DNA of 25,567 nucleotides from Anaerolineaceae bacterium. GTDB taxonomy: Bacteria > Chloroflexota > Anaerolineae > Anaerolineales > Anaerolineaceae. The translations under genes were made by a program, and so were the position numbers. The stretch covers positions 1 to 25,567 of the forward strand of contig DAIEPS010000005.1 of assembly GCA_027348305.1 (NCBI GenBank), in the 5' to 3' direction. Of the stretch, positions 17,391-25,536 are shown piece by piece (positions within the stretch are counted from its first letter, which is position 1; each line of letters begins with the position of its first letter). The notes below the pieces were generated by a model that saw only the letters and a program-made list of their open reading frames with translations, made no database searches and was not told the DNA's origin.

Positions 17391-18346
17391 TTCTCTCCCG
17401 CTTGCCAAACCAGGATGGATTGCACGATCTCTTGCAGCGGATCAGGGGTCATTTCGTACCATTCGATCAGCGGATCGCCGGGTTTGAACCAGTTCGCCTG
17501 CCGTCTGATAAATTCGCGTGTCTTTTTTCTCATTTGAACTTTGGTTTCTTCAAGTGAAAGCTCACCGTGGATGTGTTGGATAACTTCACGATACCCGATG
17601 GCCGAAAGTGACGGTAAATCCTCATGGTATCCCTTGCTTAAAAGGATTCTTACTTCATCAACAAAACCCTGCGCAAACATCGCTTCAATACGGGCATCTA
17701 CCCTGGCATAAAGTTCTTCACGAGGCCGGCTCAACCCGATCAATTTGAAATCAAGATCGGGCGGCTGCTTATCTTTTTGGGTTGAAAACAATTCACCCGT
17801 GGTAAAGATCACTTCAAGTGCACGGATGGAGCGTCTGAGGTTGTTGGCATCCATTTTTGCAGCGGCTTCAGGGTCGATCAGCGACAGGCGCCGGTGCAGT
17901 TCGGCGGCGCCGATCTCAAGCCCGAAACGTTCAAGCACCTCCCTCATCCGCGGATCAGGGTGCACAGTGGGAATGACCCAGCCCTCCATCATTGAACGGA
18001 TATACTGCCCCGTTCCGCCTGCCACGATGGGCAGTTTTCCACGGGATTGAATCTCATGAATGACTACCAGCATTTTTTGTTGAAAGGTCGCCAGCGACCA
18101 GATCTCATCAGGGTCTGCCAGGTCGATCATGTGATGAGGTGCGCTTGCCAGTTCACTTTTAGTTGGTTTGGCTGTACCGATATCCATGCCGCGGTACAGG
18201 AGACGTGAATCTGCAGAGACAATTTCTCCTCCAAGCACCCCGGCCAGTCGGATGGCCAGTTCGGTCTTTCCGACCGCGGTGGGTCCGACAAGCACCACAA
18301 CCCCCTTATTGCGGAGGTTTTTTTGTCGAGTAAATTCAGGATGCAT
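17387..18346 (-). CDS. miaA: tRNA dimethylallyltransferase MiaA
   Basis: This 319-residue enzyme transfers a dimethylallyl group to N6 of A37 in tRNAs that read codons starting with U. Near the N-terminus it has the P-loop VGPTAVGKTE, the DSRLLYRGMDIGTAKP substrate-binding block and HHMIDLADP, then GGTGQYIRS and SAIGYREV. Length is normal. I start it at the ATG at 18346, inside the end of the upstream yraN-like gene; a TTG two codons earlier is less likely. The neighbouring arrangement, with overlaps at both ends, implies an operon of yraN, miaA and the acyl-CoA ligase. The functions are not obviously related. Confidence 0.96.
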   Translation of the reverse strand: MHPEFTRQKNLRNKGVVVLVGPTAVGKTELAIRLAGVLGGEIVSADSRLLYRGMDIGTAKPTKSELASAPHHMIDLADPDEIWSLATFQQKMLVVIHEIQSRGKLPIVAGGTGQYIRSMMEGWVIPTVHPDPRMREVLERFGLEIGAAELHRRLSLIDPEAAAKMDANNLRRSIRALEVIFTTGELFSTQKDKQPPDLDFKLIGLSRPREELYARVDARIEAMFAQGFVDEVRILLSKGYHEDLPSLSAIGYREVIQHIHGELSLEETKVQMRKKTREFIRRQANWFKPGDPLIEWYEMTPDPLQEIVQSILVWQAGEK

Positions 18347-18713
18347 TTTCAAACCACTCTATTTGTGGGTTTTTAGAGTTAATCATGCCGGTCACCGCGA
18401 CAACATCCAAACGCCAGCACTCTTTATATTCCTGGTGGTTTTCCAACCAGTGTTCAGCGGAATCAAACATGTGATCCAATTTTTCCTCGGTAACGGCTTC
18501 TTCAGGATAACCGGCTTGATTATGCAATCGCGCCTTGACCTCAATAAAAACCAGCGTTTCACGATCGAGGGCAATGATGTCAATTTCACCTGCGGGAGTG
18601 CGTACATTTCTTGCCAACAGTTTAAATCCCTTATTTTCCAGAAATGCACAAGCGCAGTCTTCTCCCCACTTGCCTACAATTTGATTACGTCCTGAGTGGC
18701 GCTGATCTTTCAC
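18336..18713 (-). CDS. YraN/UPF0102 family endonuclease-like protein
   Basis: This 125-residue protein belongs to the UPF0102 (YraN) group, which has a PD-(D/E)xK restriction-endonuclease-like fold. The likely metal and catalytic residues are intact: Glu43, Asp45, Glu58 and Lys60 in GEIDIIALDRETLVFIEVKAR-type order. The exact role is not established; a DNA-repair or Holliday-junction-related function has been suggested for the fold. Translation starts at a GTG with GGAGGT six bases upstream. It overlaps the start of miaA by eleven bases. It is divergent from cinA, with about 114 bases between them. Confidence 0.9.
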   Translation of the reverse strand: MKDQRHSGRNQIVGKWGEDCACAFLENKGFKLLARNVRTPAGEIDIIALDRETLVFIEVKARLHNQAGYPEEAVTEEKLDHMFDSAEHWLENHQEYKECWRLDVVAVTGMINSKNPQIEWFENAS

Positions 18714-18827
18714 ACAAGACCTCCGTTTGGCTAATTCAAATTCTACCTTAAGTTTGGTTGTTATTTTCGACAGGAATGTTTCAAGTCACTCAATACCTGT
18801 TAGAATTGATAAAAATTAGGAATAAGA

Positions 18828-19985
18828 ATGCCCACTGCTGAACTGATAGCCATCGGAACCGAATTATTGCTTGGCGAGATTATCGACACCAACACAAAAT
18901 ATCTTGCCCGGCAGCTAAGAGATTATGGGGTTGATCTTTATCGAAGCACGACAGTTGGCGATAACCTCCAACGAATCACTTTACTCATTCAGGAAGCCCT
19001 TTCGAGGGCGGATATTGTCATCACCACCGGAGGTCTCGGCCCCACCGTGGATGACCCCACCCGCGACGCCGCAGCCCAGGCCTGCAATACCCATAATGAG
19101 TTCCATCCTGAATTATGGGAACAGATAAGGCAGCGTTTTCTTAAACGCGCGATGAACATTTCAGAAAACAACAAAAAACAAGCCATGATCCCCGCAGGTG
19201 CGGTGGTGATCGCAAACCCCGTAGGCACAGCACCCGCATTCATTATGCCCATAAACGGCAAAGCTCTGGTCTGTCTGCCTGGTGTACCTCGTGAAATGGA
19301 ATACCTGATGCAGACTGCCATCCTCCCCTGGCTGAAGGATCATTATTCACTATCTGGCATGATCAAAGCGAGAGTGCTGCACATTGGGGCAGTCTCTGAA
19401 TCAAAAATTGACGAAATGGTCGCCGATCTTGAAAAAATGACTAACCCCACTGTGGGTCTTCTGGCACATCCCGGCATTGTGGATATACGCATTACTGCCA
19501 AGGCGGATTCCGAGGAAGACGCCGATGAAATGATCAATACTCTTGAAACCATTATCCGCCAGCGTCTCGGCACGGATATCTACGGCGTTGACAACGAAAC
19601 CCTGCCCCAGGTCATCCACAAGCTGGCAGAAAAAGGATCAAGTGCCATAAAAGTGATCCTCGGCGGTTTTGCCCCGGATACCTTCAAGGATCTTGCCGGC
19701 AATAATCTGATCGTCGAACGCGTTGAACCTCAAAGCTTTCCAACATTGAACAAAGTAAACAACATCCTGGAATCTCCAGTATTTACCTGCCTGTACACTC
19801 CCACCCCGGAGCTTTCACGAATCGAGTTGAATTTCTCATCCCCTGGCCATACGGAATCCATGACCAGGGAATACATGGGTGCCCCAGGGCTGCGCGAGGA
19901 GTGGGCAGTTAATTTCTGTTTAAGCTTTATTCGTCATCAATTAATCTCAAAAGTCTACCCAGAGGAGAAAAATGACCCAAGCTGA
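18828..19985 (+). CDS. cinA: CinA-family protein with degenerate C-terminal domain
   Basis: This 385-residue protein has a well preserved N-terminal MoaB/Mog-like (COG1058) domain at about 1-170: AIGTELLLGEIIDTN, VITTGGLGPTVDDPTRDA and LPGVPREMEYL. In studied CinA proteins this domain acts on ADP-ribose. The C-terminal part from about residue 257 sits where the PncC (NMN amidohydrolase) domain normally lies, but it is shorter, about 129 residues. It lacks the serine-containing ESCTGG block; only the last helix (GAPGLREEWAVNFCLSFIRHQL) resembles the family. Amidohydrolase activity is therefore unlikely. The start codon is preceded by a weak TTAGGA. It overlaps the next gene by 14 bases. Confidence 0.85.
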   Translation: MPTAELIAIGTELLLGEIIDTNTKYLARQLRDYGVDLYRSTTVGDNLQRITLLIQEALSRADIVITTGGLGPTVDDPTRDAAAQACNTHNEFHPELWEQIRQRFLKRAMNISENNKKQAMIPAGAVVIANPVGTAPAFIMPINGKALVCLPGVPREMEYLMQTAILPWLKDHYSLSGMIKARVLHIGAVSESKIDEMVADLEKMTNPTVGLLAHPGIVDIRITAKADSEEDADEMINTLETIIRQRLGTDIYGVDNETLPQVIHKLAEKGSSAIKVILGGFAPDTFKDLAGNNLIVERVEPQSFPTLNKVNNILESPVFTCLYTPTPELSRIELNFSSPGHTESMTREYMGAPGLREEWAVNFCLSFIRHQLISKVYPEEKNDPS

Positions 19986-21942
19986 TCTTATTCTTAAGAA
20001 CGCCATCATTTTAACCATGGATCTCGATTATTCCCAATACGATCCTGGTGCAATCGCCATCCTCGGAAACGCGATATTAGCAGTAGGGGAAGAAAAAGAA
20101 ATCCTGGCCAAATACACCTCGGATAAGATCATTGATTGCAGCGGCAAAGTGCTCATGCCCGGGTTGGTCAACGCCCACACACATGTGCCAATGAACCTGC
20201 TCAGAGGGCTTGCAGACGACCTCAGGCTGGATGTCTGGCTTATGGGTTATATGATGCCGGTGGAACGCGAATTCGTCTCGCGTGACTTCGTCACGCTGGG
20301 CACTCAATTGGCCTGCGCCGAAATGATCCGCTCAGGGGTCACCACCTTTGCAGATATGTATTACTTTGAAGAAGATATCGCCAAAGCCGCTGCCGAGATC
20401 GGTATGCGCGCTTTGTGCGCCCAGTCTGTGATGAAATACCCCACACCTGACGCTCAATTCTATGAACAAAGCCTTGAAATGTCACGCGATTTTATCAGCC
20501 GTTGGAAGGGTCACGACCTGATCATCCCCTCTGTGGCACCGCACGCACCTTACACCTGCCCTCCCGAGATACTCAAAGCGGCCGCCGCACTGGCGGTAGA
20601 ATTCGATGTTCCGCTCCATACCCACCTTTCTGAAACCGCATTTGAAGTCGAAAACATGCGCAAAGAAAACGGCATGCCGGTCATCCCTTATGTCAAAAAA
20701 CAGACCCTTTTTGACGCCAAGGTGCTGGCCGCTCACTGTGTGCACGTGGATGACGGTGAGATCCGTACCATGCAGCATTTCGGTGTGGGTGTGGCACACA
20801 ATCCGTCCTCCAACCTCAAATTAGCATCCGGTGTTGCACCCATCAAGCGCATGCTCGAACTGGGACTCAATGTTGGCATTGGCACAGACGGCGCCGCCTC
20901 AAACAACGATCTGGATATGTTCGAGGAAATCCGTCTCACCTCCTTCCTGCAAAAAGGCATCAGCGGCGACCCCACCACGCTGCCGGCTCGCCAGGCCCTG
21001 CTCATGGGCACCCGACTCGGAGCTCAAGCCATGCATATCGGGCATCTCACCGGGTCGCTTGAAGCAGGAAAACGCGCTGACTTGATCCTCGTGGATCTCA
21101 CTCCCCTGCATAACAGTCCGCAGTTTAAACATAATCCGCAGGGCACCTATGCACAGATCGTCTACGCCTCCAAGGCATCAGACGTTACTGACGTCATGGT
21201 CAATGGCAAGTGGTTGATGCAAAAACGCGAACTACTCAACATCAACGAAGATGAGATTCTCAAGAACAGCCAGGAATATGCCAAAAAGATCGACACATTC
21301 CTTATCCGCCGCGAATCATCCGTGTTATCCAAACTGATCGCCATTGGCGGTGCAGCCGAAGAAGAGAGCTTTGAGATCCAGATCAAGGTTAGGGTAAAAG
21401 ACACCGCCCCCATCTATGAAGCCCTGCAAAGCGACACGATCGAGTTATTACGCAAGCGTCATTATCGTGAGTTTGATATCTATTTCTTCTTCAAAGATGC
21501 AGAACAGGGCATCCTCAGGTACCGTGAAGATGAATTCCTCGGCCCCGAGAACAAGATCGAGCAGGTTAGATCAAGATTGACCCTGATCGGACAAACCATT
21601 GAAGATCGCTTCCCGCAGGAAGTACTGCTGTCGCGCAGCCGATACATGGCTGCAGCAACCCAGAGTCCGCGTTTTTATCGCGAATACTTCAAGCCGCAAA
21701 TTGAAAAAGAAATTGAAAAAGACCGCATCCGTTTCCTGGTCAGGTATGAAGGTTTCGAGTTCTTCATCAATATCGATGAGATCACCAAGCCGCATATTGG
21801 ATACTTCCTGGAAGTCAAAAGCCGCACATGGAGCCGTCAGGATGCCGAATTGAAATCCACCCTGGTAACAAAACTGATCGAGTTCCTTGGCGGTGATCTG
21901 AGTGAAACAACTTCGGATGATTACATTGAAATGGTGAAATAA
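19972..21942 (+). CDS. MTA/SAH deaminase-type amidohydrolase fused to a C-terminal CYTH domain
   Basis: This 656-residue protein is far longer than the usual 430-450 for the family. Residues 1 to about 440 are a complete amidohydrolase with metal ligands His69, His71 and His216 or His218, plus Glu221, His255 and Asp306 (GTDGAASNNDLDMFEE). This is the pattern of 5'-methylthioadenosine / S-adenosylhomocysteine deaminases (MtaD). Residues 464-656 match a CYTH triphosphate-tunnel domain: EIQIK at 468-472, FDIYFF near 501-506, ILRYRE at 514-519, then INIDEI and FLEVK near 612-616. Two acidic positions are changed (ExQxK for ExExK, EVK for ExE). GAGGAG precedes the ATG, which lies inside the end of cinA. 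There is no sign of a frameshift at the junction. Confidence 0.9.
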   Translation: MTQADLILKNAIILTMDLDYSQYDPGAIAILGNAILAVGEEKEILAKYTSDKIIDCSGKVLMPGLVNAHTHVPMNLLRGLADDLRLDVWLMGYMMPVEREFVSRDFVTLGTQLACAEMIRSGVTTFADMYYFEEDIAKAAAEIGMRALCAQSVMKYPTPDAQFYEQSLEMSRDFISRWKGHDLIIPSVAPHAPYTCPPEILKAAAALAVEFDVPLHTHLSETAFEVENMRKENGMPVIPYVKKQTLFDAKVLAAHCVHVDDGEIRTMQHFGVGVAHNPSSNLKLASGVAPIKRMLELGLNVGIGTDGAASNNDLDMFEEIRLTSFLQKGISGDPTTLPARQALLMGTRLGAQAMHIGHLTGSLEAGKRADLILVDLTPLHNSPQFKHNPQGTYAQIVYASKASDVTDVMVNGKWLMQKRELLNINEDEILKNSQEYAKKIDTFLIRRESSVLSKLIAIGGAAEEESFEIQIKVRVKDTAPIYEALQSDTIELLRKRHYREFDIYFFFKDAEQGILRYREDEFLGPENKIEQVRSRLTLIGQTIEDRFPQEVLLSRSRYMAAATQSPRFYREYFKPQIEKEIEKDRIRFLVRYEGFEFFINIDEITKPHIGYFLEVKSRTWSRQDAELKSTLVTKLIEFLGGDLSETTSDDYIEMVK

Positions 21943-21946
21943 ATTG

Positions 21947-21975
21947 TTGATTCTTACATTGGTTATGATTAAAAT
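21947..21975 (+). promoter_or_regulatory. Candidate promoter of malQ
   Basis: TTGATT (21947-21952), a 17-base spacer and TAAAAT (21970-21975) lie in the gap between the deaminase-CYTH gene and malQ. Transcription would start near 21982, about 60 bases before the ATG. Confidence 0.45.
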
Positions 21976-22042
21976 CTGAGTGAAAACAATAAAGGTTTTT
22001 ACTATTAGAGTTTCCATTCATTCAGATTGAAAGGTTAAGACC

Positions 22043-23533
22043 ATGGCCTTGCAGCGCAAATCAGGTATATTGCTACACCCTACCAGTCTGCCTGGGCCTG
22101 ACGGCATCGGTGATCTTGGACCTGAAGTCTTTCATTGGATAGACTTCCTGGATCAATGCGGATGCCGTTTGTGGCAGATTTTACCCCTGGGTCCAACCGG
22201 CTACGGAGATTCACCATACCAATGTTTTTCTGCCTTTGCGGGCAATCCATTTCTGGTCAGCCCCCTGCTCTTGCTCGAACAGGGATTGCTGCTGCCCTCT
22301 GATCTCATCGACCGTCCGACTTTTCCAAATCAATCCGTGGATTTTGGCCCGGTGATCACCTGGAAAATCACCCTGCTGGATCGCGCTTACGCTCATTTCA
22401 ACAAAAACAAACCCGCCGCAATTAAGAAAGCCTACGCCGAATTCTGTGCCAAAGAAAATGACTGGCTTCAGGATTTTGCCCTGTTTATGGGCATTAAAGA
22501 GGCTTTTGGCGGTGTTTCATGGGATCATTGGACGGATGAGTACCGCAAACGAAATCCAGCGACACTGGCCCTGTTTGAGAAGGAACACAGTGCTACCATT
22601 GAAAAACAAAAATTTCGCCAATTCCTGTTCTTCCAACAGTGGGATCATGTACGCGAATATGCACACAAGAAAGACATCCAGATCATTGGAGACATCCCCA
22701 TCTTTGTGTCTTACGACAGCGCGGATGCCTGGTCGCACCCTGAATTATTCCACCTGGATGCCAAAGGGCTGCCCACCTGCGTGGCGGGTGTTCCCCCTGA
22801 TTATTTCTCACCCACCGGCCAATTGTGGGGCAATCCCCTCTACCGCTGGGATGTTCATAAAGCCCAGGGCTATGCCTGGTGGATCAACCGCCTGCACGCC
22901 ACACTGAAGGTGGTGGATATCATCCGCCTCGATCACTTCAGAGGCTTTTATAACTATTGGGAAGTACCCTACGGGTCGCTCACAGCCGAATCCGGCAAAT
23001 GGAAAAAAGGACCCGGCAAATCAGTCTTTGAAGCCATTGAGAAGGAATTGCATGCGCTGCCGATCATCGCTGAAGACCTCGGTGAAATGGATCCGGGAGT
23101 TTATGCCCTGCGTGATGCCTTGAATCTGCCTGGGATGAAGGTGCTGCAATTTGCATTCGCGTCTGATGCATCTGATCCTTTCTTACCCCACAATTACCCC
23201 TCCAACTGCGTGGTGTATACAGGCACGCATGACAATGACACAACAGTTGGTTGGTACAACCAGGCACCCGAAAAAGAACGCGATTTTTGCCGCCGCTACC
23301 TGGCCCGTTCAGGCGACGATATTGCCTGGGATCTGATCCGTGCAGCCTGGAGTTCAAAAGCCAACTTCGCCATCGCCCCGCTGCAAGACCTTCTCAACCT
23401 GGGCACCGAAGCGCGCATGAATTATCCCGGCAAACCCGCCGGAAACTGGGGCTGGCGTTTTCTCTCAAGCAACCTGTCTGCACCGCTGGCAGCCCGCATG
23501 CAAGAACAAAACTTATTATACGGACGGTTGTAG
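22043..23533 (+). CDS. malQ: 4-alpha-glucanotransferase (amylomaltase)
   Basis: This 496-residue GH77 enzyme transfers alpha-1,4-glucan chains between maltodextrins and is used in glycogen or maltose breakdown. It carries the family landmarks in order: LHPTSLPGPDGIGDLG at the N-terminus, IGDIPIFVSYDSADAW, the nucleophile Asp297 in IRLDHFRGF, acid/base Glu344 in IIAEDLG, and the third acid Asp397 in GTHDND. Length matches the usual 500 residues. AAAGG lies before the ATG. No other glycogen gene is nearby. A terminator lies at its end and overlaps the 3' end of the convergent transporter gene. Confidence 0.97.
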   Translation: MALQRKSGILLHPTSLPGPDGIGDLGPEVFHWIDFLDQCGCRLWQILPLGPTGYGDSPYQCFSAFAGNPFLVSPLLLLEQGLLLPSDLIDRPTFPNQSVDFGPVITWKITLLDRAYAHFNKNKPAAIKKAYAEFCAKENDWLQDFALFMGIKEAFGGVSWDHWTDEYRKRNPATLALFEKEHSATIEKQKFRQFLFFQQWDHVREYAHKKDIQIIGDIPIFVSYDSADAWSHPELFHLDAKGLPTCVAGVPPDYFSPTGQLWGNPLYRWDVHKAQGYAWWINRLHATLKVVDIIRLDHFRGFYNYWEVPYGSLTAESGKWKKGPGKSVFEAIEKELHALPIIAEDLGEMDPGVYALRDALNLPGMKVLQFAFASDASDPFLPHNYPSNCVVYTGTHDNDTTVGWYNQAPEKERDFCRRYLARSGDDIAWDLIRAAWSSKANFAIAPLQDLLNLGTEARMNYPGKPAGNWGWRFLSSNLSAPLAARMQEQNLLYGRL

Positions 23534-23553
23534 AATTAACCTTTTTCAAAAGA

Positions 23554-23592
23554 CAACTCAAACAGGTTGGATTTCCTGTTTGGGTTGTTTTT
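23554..23592 (+). terminator. Intrinsic terminator after malQ, overlapping the convergent gene
   Basis: A 13-base-pair stem with one G-T pair (23554-23566 with 23575-23587, core CAAACAGG) and an eight-base loop is followed by TTTTT. It covers the last codons of the transporter on the other strand. On the minus strand TCTTTTG follows, so it may work in both directions. Confidence 0.8.
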
Positions 23593-24514
23593 GATTATTC
23601 GATATGGCAGCCACGTAAATCCCAACCAGGATCAATATGCCCCCGCCAATTTCAAGCCATGATGGGCTTTCATGCAAGAAAAGGTAAGCCAAAATAATCG
23701 TGCCAATCGGTTCTCCCAATAATGCAATAGACACAAATGCCGCCGAAAGGGACTTCAGAAAATAGTTAAAAGTCGAATGTCCCAACAACTGTGGTATCAG
23801 GGCTAATAATATGATCCAAATCCAAGTTACAGGGGTAGAAGCTGACACTCTGGTACCCGATACTATCACCATGATGACCAGGACTACTGCGGCCATGCCA
23901 TAAACCAGGAATGTATAAACCGGCAGTGAAAGCGTGTTGCGTACGCGTCTGCCGATCATCAGGTAACCGCCTGAGCAAAATGCTCCCGCCAGCGCAAGCA
24001 AGTTGCCAAGAAATGTCTTACCACCAAACATACTGCTAAAGGAGATACATGCAAACTGCCCACTTGAAAAATGACAGGCGCTGTTGACTCCCACGATTAT
24101 GCTTCCCACCAGCGAGATTGACAGCCCGATGAAGACAGTTGTCGTTATTTTTTCCTTGAGGAAGATCGGAGACAGCAGAGCCACCCATAACGGCGAAGTA
24201 GCCACCAGCACGACTGAACTGGCGACGCTGGTATATTCCAAGGATGTGATCCACGTGGCGAAATGCAGCCCAAGAAAGACCCCCGCCAAAGCCAACAAAC
24301 CAAAAGTGCGTTTGGGTATGGCTTTGATCTCATGCCATGACCGGGCAAGTACAAATGGCATGAGTACCAAAGTCGCGATACTTAGCCGGCCCGCGGCAAT
24401 CACCAGAGAAGGAAGCCCCTCTTGAGCAAAACGGATGAAAATTGATGCAGTTGACACAGCCAATATGCCAAAGCACAATCCTAAAATTGGTGAGATCTTT
24501 ATTGTTGATTTCAA
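23558..24514 (-). CDS. EamA/DMT-family transporter
   Basis: This is a 318-residue integral membrane protein with about ten predicted helices in two EamA repeats. The first repeat begins ILGLCFGILAVSTASIFIRFA, and the second near residue 165. DMT-family EamA transporters move metabolites such as amino acids or purines, mostly as exporters; the substrate cannot be named. The C-terminal GEPIGTIILAYLFLHESPSW motif is typical. I accept the TTG at 24514 because no in-frame ATG or GTG precedes the first helix, but no clear ribosome-binding site is seen, so the start is uncertain. It is convergent with malQ and divergent from the superoxide dismutase gene. Confidence 0.88.
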   Translation of the reverse strand: MKSTIKISPILGLCFGILAVSTASIFIRFAQEGLPSLVIAAGRLSIATLVLMPFVLARSWHEIKAIPKRTFGLLALAGVFLGLHFATWITSLEYTSVASSVVLVATSPLWVALLSPIFLKEKITTTVFIGLSISLVGSIIVGVNSACHFSSGQFACISFSSMFGGKTFLGNLLALAGAFCSGGYLMIGRRVRNTLSLPVYTFLVYGMAAVVLVIMVIVSGTRVSASTPVTWIWIILLALIPQLLGHSTFNYFLKSLSAAFVSIALLGEPIGTIILAYLFLHESPSWLEIGGGILILVGIYVAAISNNQKQPKQEIQPV

Positions 24515-24566
24515 TGCTATTATCCATAGATAATTTGGTTTTCTTTACCAAGTTACTCTCATTCAC

Positions 24567-24595
24567 TTGACAAAGACTTTACGCTTGACTAGAAT
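24567..24595 (+). promoter_or_regulatory. Strong promoter of the superoxide dismutase gene
   Basis: TTGACA (24567-24572), a 17-base spacer and TAGAAT (24590-24595) form an almost perfect sigma70-type promoter. Transcription would start near 24602, which leaves a leader of about 58 bases before the start codon at 24660 and argues against starts near 24600. Confidence 0.8.
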
Positions 24596-24659
24596 CTAAT
24601 TGTACATGAGTTCAAACAAGGTCAGTCGTTTGCTTATCTACCGATCTAGAGGAGGAAAA

Positions 24660-25262
24660 ATGCCATACGAATTACCACCATTAAGATATGCAGTTGATGC
24701 CTTGGAACCGTTTATTGACGCCCAAACAGTAGAGATCCATTACGGAAAACATCACACCACCTATTTGAAAAATTTGAATGCTGCTATTGAAAAACACCCC
24801 GAATTGTTTGCTATGCCTTTAAAAGAAGTTCTGACCGACCTCACCAAAGTACCGGAAGATATCAGGCTGACCGTTAAGAATATGGGGGGCGGTGTATACA
24901 ACCACAATGTTTATTGGACCTGCCTGGCACCCGGCCAGGGAGGTGAACCAATTGGAAAATTAGCCCAGGCCATTAACAAGAAATGGGGCAGCTTTGAGGC
25001 CTTCAAGGCTGAATTTGAGAAAGCCGCACTTGGCCGGTTTGGAAGCGGCTGGTGCTGGTTAAGCAAGAATAAAAATGGTGAATTGGTGATCCATTCCACT
25101 GCCAACCAGGATGCGCCCATGCAGGAGGGTCTTGAACCGCTGCTGGTGATCGATGTGTGGGAACACGCCTACTACCTGAAATATCAGAATCGACGTGGAG
25201 AATACATCACCAATTGGTGGAATTTAGTCAACTGGCAGGAAGCCGAAAATCGGTTCTCCTGA
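24660..25262 (+). CDS. Superoxide dismutase, Mn/Fe family, Mn-like
   Basis: This 200-residue enzyme converts superoxide to hydrogen peroxide and oxygen. I start it at the ATG behind GAGGAGG at 24660; longer in-frame versions begin at or upstream of the transcription start. The four metal ligands are His27, His82, Asp165 and His169 (VWEHAYYLKYQNRR). Gly-rich GGGVYNH before the second His and the Gln in TANQDAP are the second-sphere pattern of manganese enzymes rather than iron ones, though mixed use is possible. No signal peptide is seen, so it acts in the cytoplasm. It has a near-consensus promoter, so expression is probably high. A ferredoxin gene follows 28 bases later. Confidence 0.95.
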   Translation: MPYELPPLRYAVDALEPFIDAQTVEIHYGKHHTTYLKNLNAAIEKHPELFAMPLKEVLTDLTKVPEDIRLTVKNMGGGVYNHNVYWTCLAPGQGGEPIGKLAQAINKKWGSFEAFKAEFEKAALGRFGSGWCWLSKNKNGELVIHSTANQDAPMQEGLEPLLVIDVWEHAYYLKYQNRRGEYITNWWNLVNWQEAENRFS

Positions 25263-25290
25263 AATTCAAAAAATCACATCGGAGGTTTGA

Positions 25291-25536
25291 ATGACAAGAG
25301 TAATAACCAGTTTATGTGTGCGTGAAGGTGCTTGTGCCACTGTTTGCCCGGTAGAATGTATCGTCCCCGGAAAACCCGAAGACAAATATCCGTGGTACTA
25401 CATTGATGCGGAAACCTGCATCGATTGCGGCGCCTGCGTGCCGGCGTGTCCCGTTGAAGCGATCTTCTCGCTGGATGAAGTCCCCGAGAAGTGGAAGAGC
25501 TTTATCCAGGTGAACGCCGCGCACTACGGCAAGTAG
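25291..25536 (+). CDS. 7Fe/8Fe-type bacterial ferredoxin
   Basis: This 81-residue electron-transfer protein has its cysteines in the order Cys9, 15, 19, 23, then 43, 46, 49 and 53. The second set, CIDCGACVPACP, is a standard [4Fe-4S] motif. In the first set the spacing Cys9-x5-Cys15-x3-Cys19-Pro lacks the middle cysteine of a CxxCxxCxxxC motif and keeps an extra Cys23. That is the pattern of Azotobacter-type 7Fe ferredoxins, which hold one [3Fe-4S] and one [4Fe-4S] cluster. The ATG has GGAGG seven bases upstream. It may be co-transcribed with the superoxide dismutase, as no terminator lies between. The remaining 31 bases of the window hold nothing I can identify. Confidence 0.92.
   Translation: MTRVITSLCVREGACATVCPVECIVPGKPEDKYPWYYIDAETCIDCGACVPACPVEAIFSLDEVPEKWKSFIQVNAAHYGK

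Noticed and set aside
24600..24659. An N-terminal extension of the superoxide dismutase beginning at 24600 or 24606
   Set aside because: The predicted transcription start is near 24602 and the ATG at 24660 has a strong ribosome-binding site and gives the normal family N-terminus.
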